Source: Dioscorea cayenensis subsp. rotundata
Taxonomy: Eukaryota; Streptophyta; Magnoliopsida; Dioscoreales; Dioscoreaceae
Reading direction: 5' to 3'
Assembly: GCF_009730915.1 (NCBI RefSeq)
Contig: NC_052481.1
Location: 2,542,001-2,606,000, forward strand
DNA length: 64,000 nucleotides
Part shown: positions 60,103-64,000 of the stretch, one piece after another
How the letters are laid out: every line of letters starts with the position of its first letter
Numbering within the stretch: the stretch's first letter is position 1
The notes under the pieces: model-generated
Seen by the model: only the letters and a program-made list of their open reading frames with translations
Databases searched by the model: none
What the model was told of the DNA's origin: nothing
Translations under genes and position numbers: made by a program

Positions 60103-62578
60103 ATGGAGGAGGTTTTGATGGTGTCTGGGCTTGTAGGGACTCAAATAGTTTTTGCTCTCTATTTGGTGTTCCTGAACAAAGTCCTTAATCTTGGTGTTCA
60201 CCCTCTATTTCTTGTTGTCTTTAGTAATCTGACTGGTTCTCTGTTCCTACTTCCTTTTGCAGTTGTTTTGGAAAGGTATGTTCATCAAAAGTTTCCATTT
60301 TCCTTTGTTCTATTTTTTTAATCAAGAGTTACTAACTGATTTGATATACTTGTTTCAGGAAAAAATGGCCAAGGACACTGACTCCAACACTGGGGATTCA
60401 ACTTGCATCTCAGGCTATAGGAGGGTAAGAACTATGGACTAAGATGTTGATAAACTAAAAATAAATGTTTGGGGACACAATCTATAAGTGGGATCTTTAA
60501 ATTGCGGAAAATAGAATGGAAAAAGAAAAAAAAAACTAAGATATGGGCAAAACGACTTTAAATTTGAAAATTTAATTTGGTTTCAGAGTTACCGTGTTTC
60601 AAACTCTGACGTTGTTGGGAGTGGAGAAAACATCCCCAGCAATTGCAGCTGCCATGCCTAACCTGGCACCTGGCTTCACTTTCATCATAGCAGCATGCCT
60701 CAGGTATTTCACTATTTCATAACATTGAAACATTCATCAGTTTAACTTTAATCTGAGAAACAAGTAATTTCATATCTGCTATGAAGGTTGGAGAAAGTGG
60801 AAATGAGATGCAAATTCACCTGGACAAAGATCATCGGAACCATACTGTGTTTGACTGGAGTTATAGCAATGAGCTTCCTGCAAAGCCCTACAACATCATC
60901 CAAGCTTACATATAAAGTATCATTAGGTGACAACAATGAAACGGAATGGATCATTGGATGTGGCTATCTCTTCATTTCAGTGGTTATAATTTCTTGCATC
61001 ACTGTCTTGCAGGTATATGAATATGCAGTAAAAACTAATATCTTATCACCAGAACTTCTATGTCAATCATATAACTTCAAAAACTCTACACATTCATGTA
61101 ACTTTCAATACTGGGAATGCTGCATTGATAAATTAGAGCACAAAAATCTATTATTAGAACAAGGAAATATAAGTTTACCTTCACATCTTTAATACTTTTT
61201 TTTAATGCATTATCTTGATAAAATAGGAATAACAGTCTTCGATTTCACTGCAGGCAGTAACAATGCAGACTTTCAGGGCTCCATTCTCCTTATGTTTCGT
61301 TACGTTTTCAGTGGGTGCAATTTTTACTGCAATAACTCAAATTATTGTTGAAGGAAAGATGGAAATTGGTTCTACTGCAATCAGCCTTACAGGCGTCATT
61401 GGTATTGTGCTACTGGTATAACTACACACCTTTCAGTAATGTAAAAGACAGGTTAATATAAGAGAAATTAATATAGATAACCAACAACTATAGTTGTAGA
61501 AGAAACAAGGATTAAGAAATAAAAGATAAGTCAAACAGATAGAATAAAAAACAAAATAAAAAAACAACAAAATGGTTCATACAATTTATGATGTCTTTCT
61601 TTTTCTTTTTACCCCGCCCTCAATTCAACTTCATTATTTCTCACTGGCTTTGAACAAAGCAGTCCTAATATGAGGCTAATCTTATAACATGCAGGGAGGT
61701 GCAGTGACTGGTGTGTGTGTCACATTCCAGACATGGTGTGTCAAACAGAAGGGACCTGTTTTAGTCTCCATGTTTAGTCCTATCCAAACAGTTTTTTCGG
61801 CAGTTTTTGCTGCTTTAATCTTGAGGCAACTGATTAGCATTGGAAGGTACGCATGCATGTCTAATTATGCTCAGTTAGGTTAGCTTTACATGACCTTAGA
61901 TTAAAAGTTGAAGAAGGCATAGCTTTGAGGCACAGATGTGCAAATAATCAGCAATTCTCGGTAACTTGAAAGAGATCTATGAAATATTTACAAAAGATGA
62001 TATTAATCAGTAGGATACATGCCTCGTAAAAATTGTCTAAAGGTTAATGTGAATATTCAAAGACAAATTCAGGGATTAAACTAAAGGGAGCCATTTGTAA
62101 GATTCCTGAAAAAAAAAAAGAATATACAAAAAAAAAAATACAAATCATCTATAATAAATGATTACAATAATACATTGTCAAGTTAATCTAAAGCCTACTA
62201 GTTTGCACAGTTCAACTGAAGGTTTGCTGTACCTCTTAATTCATTCCAATGAAACTTAAAAAAACTATGCATAGTTAATCCTCTAGTGGTAATCAGCTAA
62301 ACAAACCTAATGTCAAATTAAAATTGGTTGGTTTTGATCTCAGTCTAGGCCTAAGTCAGTGGCATTTCCCTTCAACCTAATATCTCACACAACAACAGTT
62401 CTATAAAATCTTTTGAATATTAATTCAAAGTTTATCATCTTGCAGCACAACAGGAATTGCTCTCATGTTTGCTGGTCTTTACATGTTTCTATGGGCCAAG
62501 AAGAAAGAGAGCTATCAAGTGCCTGATGATATTGCAAAAGTAACAGTAAATGATGTTGAGAAACCTTTGTTGTCATAG
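60103..62578 (+). CDS. WAT1-related (nodulin MtN21/EamA) membrane transporter
   Basis: This is a ten-helix drug/metabolite-transporter superfamily protein; relatives (UMAMIT/WAT1) move amino acids or auxin across the plasma membrane or tonoplast. The substrate is unknown. Seven exons (60103-60275, 60359-60424, 60587-60703, 60787-61012, 61254-61415, 61695-61846, 62446-62578) keep phase and give 342 residues, slightly shorter than the usual 360-400. The first EamA domain starts at VGTQIVFALYLVFLNKVL and includes AIAAAMPNLAPGFTFIIA; the second includes VTFQTWCVKQKGPVLVSMFS and PIQTVFSAVFAALILRQLIS. The tail AKKKESYQVPDD...KPLLS is cytosolic. The first ATG, 89 bases after a TATA box, is the start. 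The frame is intact. Confidence 0.93.
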
Positions 62579-63444
62579 CTTCTCTATGCAGTATCTTTGA
62601 CGCCAAGATGTGTCAGTGATGTCAAAATGTAATGTACAGAAACTGTTGTTGTTCAATGAAAAAAATTCTCTTTTTGTTACCATTAGCATAATACCTTCTA
62701 CTACAACTTGTTTGCAGACAGCAAAAGCTTAAAATTGCAAATCAATAACCTACATTACCAAGTATATAGTTAAAAGGTAAACCATGGAGATATATAAAAT
62801 CATTGGATTTATGTTAACCCATTGATCAGGTCCAAATGTCCAATCTTATTAACCAACGGAGTTTCTATTTCAAGCTTGGCCCATTGACACAAATGTGGTT
62901 TTGTTCAAATTTAAGCAAACAAGATTCAGTGGATCAATCTATTATTGAAATTATAAAAATAAAAATAAATATAAAAAATTAAAACAGCAAATTTAGAAAA
63001 TATTACTAATAAAGTTGTACATGGGGAAAAAAAAAGCTAACACCAGGCTCGAATATCAAAAGGCATGACATCACAGCATTTAGAAAGCTGGCATCCAGTC
63101 AAAACAAAATGCAGAAGATGACAGAAGATAACACAAAATCTGGACTATGATATGTCCAATTGTGAAGACACATGAACACAACCAATGTCAGCAAAGTCAT
63201 CTCGCAACTCAATAAATAAACCAACTGCAATAAGGACATGTCCTAAGTATAAAATTGTTTATTATAGAAAATTTATTTGGGATTTGCTGAGTACAAACTC
63301 AAAACAACAAGAAAATTTGAACTTCCTTTGTTACCATGGAAGTACATTAAACACTCTGTCTGGCAAGGTCAATACGCACTGCAATACTGCACAATTCTAA
63401 GCAGAAAAAAAAACCCGAAGGTAACCTGAGACAAGATTGGATAG
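62579..63444. other. 3' flanks between convergent genes
   Basis: These are the 3' UTR of the WAT1-like gene and the 3' flank of the minus-strand gene at the window end. No gene is seen. Confidence 0.45.
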
Positions 63445-64000
63445 TCATACTGAAATTCCATAATTAACCATCTTTGAGATAACTTGACGAAGAACTTTTT
63501 TGTCTTCTTTGACTTTAGAGATGACGCCAGAAACCTGGAAATACAAGAATAACATCTGTCATCGGAGCACCACCAAATCACCAACACATTTGCACACACA
63601 CACACACACATGATAAAGCATAGAATAACAGAAAAAGACATCTGTTAGCAAACTAAACAGATTATCAAAGTGTTTAATGTACCATGAAGAGAACCCCAAC
63701 ACTTCTGTGTCTAGTCAATTCACTGATAGCAAACTAAACAGATTATCAAAGTTTACAAATTTGCAATCACAACCACAAAGAAACCATTGATACTCCTCTG
63801 TCTGGTAAATTCCCTGATAGCAACATAAACGGAATTTTAAAGTTCACAAATTTTTCAATCACAACAATCATGTATGATTACAATAGTTGAGATACTTCAG
63901 GACTAGTGGCGAGATCTTTTGTCACTATTTGGCAACCAAACAAGGCAGTTTGGTAGTCAACTTGCTTGGGAATGGTGTCCAGACCTCCAATAATTACAAT
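63445..64000 (-). CDS. 3' end of an unrecognised gene (two exons)
   Basis: Two minus-strand segments look like terminal exons. One runs from beyond the window edge to 63896 (reads GGLDTIPKQVDYQTALFGCQ, then IVTKDLATSPE, ending at a GTATCT donor). The other is 63534-63445 (reads VSGVISKVKEDKKVLRQVIS, then KMVNYGISV and a stop). Both are phase 0 at the junction, with a good acceptor (tttccag). The C terminus is short, lysine-rich and helical in character. I do not recognise the family. The rest of the gene lies outside the window. Confidence 0.45.
63645..63860. repeat. about 85-bp tandem repeat, 2.5 copies, in putative intron
   Basis: Units start tagcaaactaaacagattatc at 63645 and 63726, and a diverged third (tagcaacataaacggaatttt) starts near 63817. 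The second and third also share tttgcaatcacaac. The block lies between the two exons of the minus-strand gene. Confidence 0.75.

Overview
This is nuclear DNA of a flowering plant. The genes have many GT-AG introns, the spacers are AT-rich with long (TA)n tracts, retrotransposons are abundant, and the gene families are plant types: a PISTILLATA/GLOBOSA MADS-box gene, a plant PPR gene, CYP76-like P450s and a WAT1-related transporter. The C-rich 5' half of the PPR gene hints at a monocot, but the species is not determined. All exon models were read by eye from splice sites, reading phase and family similarity; none was checked against transcripts or databases.

Layout. 0.2-3.5 kb: 3' part of an FG-GAP repeat membrane protein gene (+). 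4.1-4.6 kb: a solo LTR. 5.9-9.7 kb: a complete seven-exon PI/GLO floral homeotic gene (-). 9.8-16 kb: AT-rich spacer with very long TA arrays, a SINE-like element and, at 15.1-15.25 kb, a cluster of cell-cycle promoter motifs. 16.2-22.6 kb: a complete 12-exon MINDY-type deubiquitinase gene (+). 25.6-26.7 kb: an unidentified decayed gene (-). 27.7-46.7 kb: a tandem duplication of a [PPR gene, P450 gene, P450 exon relic] unit. Unit A has an intact PPR and P450 and later received a 5.5-kb gypsy element. Unit B has a collapsed PPR pseudogene and an intact P450, and later received a 5'-truncated LINE. 46.75-48.4 kb: a third, more diverged P450 of the same clan (-). 50-54.4 kb: decayed, partly nested LTR retrotransposons (an LTR-like remnant with a solo LTR inside it, then a copia remnant). 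54.7-57.5 kb: a complete five-exon PER1/PGAP3 gene (-). 60.1-62.6 kb: a complete seven-exon WAT1/EamA transporter gene (+). 63.4-64.0 kb: 3' end of an unidentified gene (-).

The housekeeping-type genes (MINDY, PGAP3, PPR, FG-GAP) look independent of one another. The only functional grouping visible is the three P450s on one strand, two of them recent duplicates whose proximal promoters now differ at the TATA box. I found no convincing new multi-gene system. The most useful leads are the duplicated P450/PPR block with datable insertions, the orphan cell-cycle promoter cluster upstream of MINDY, and the 66-bp perfect palindrome just behind the PI/GLO stop codon.
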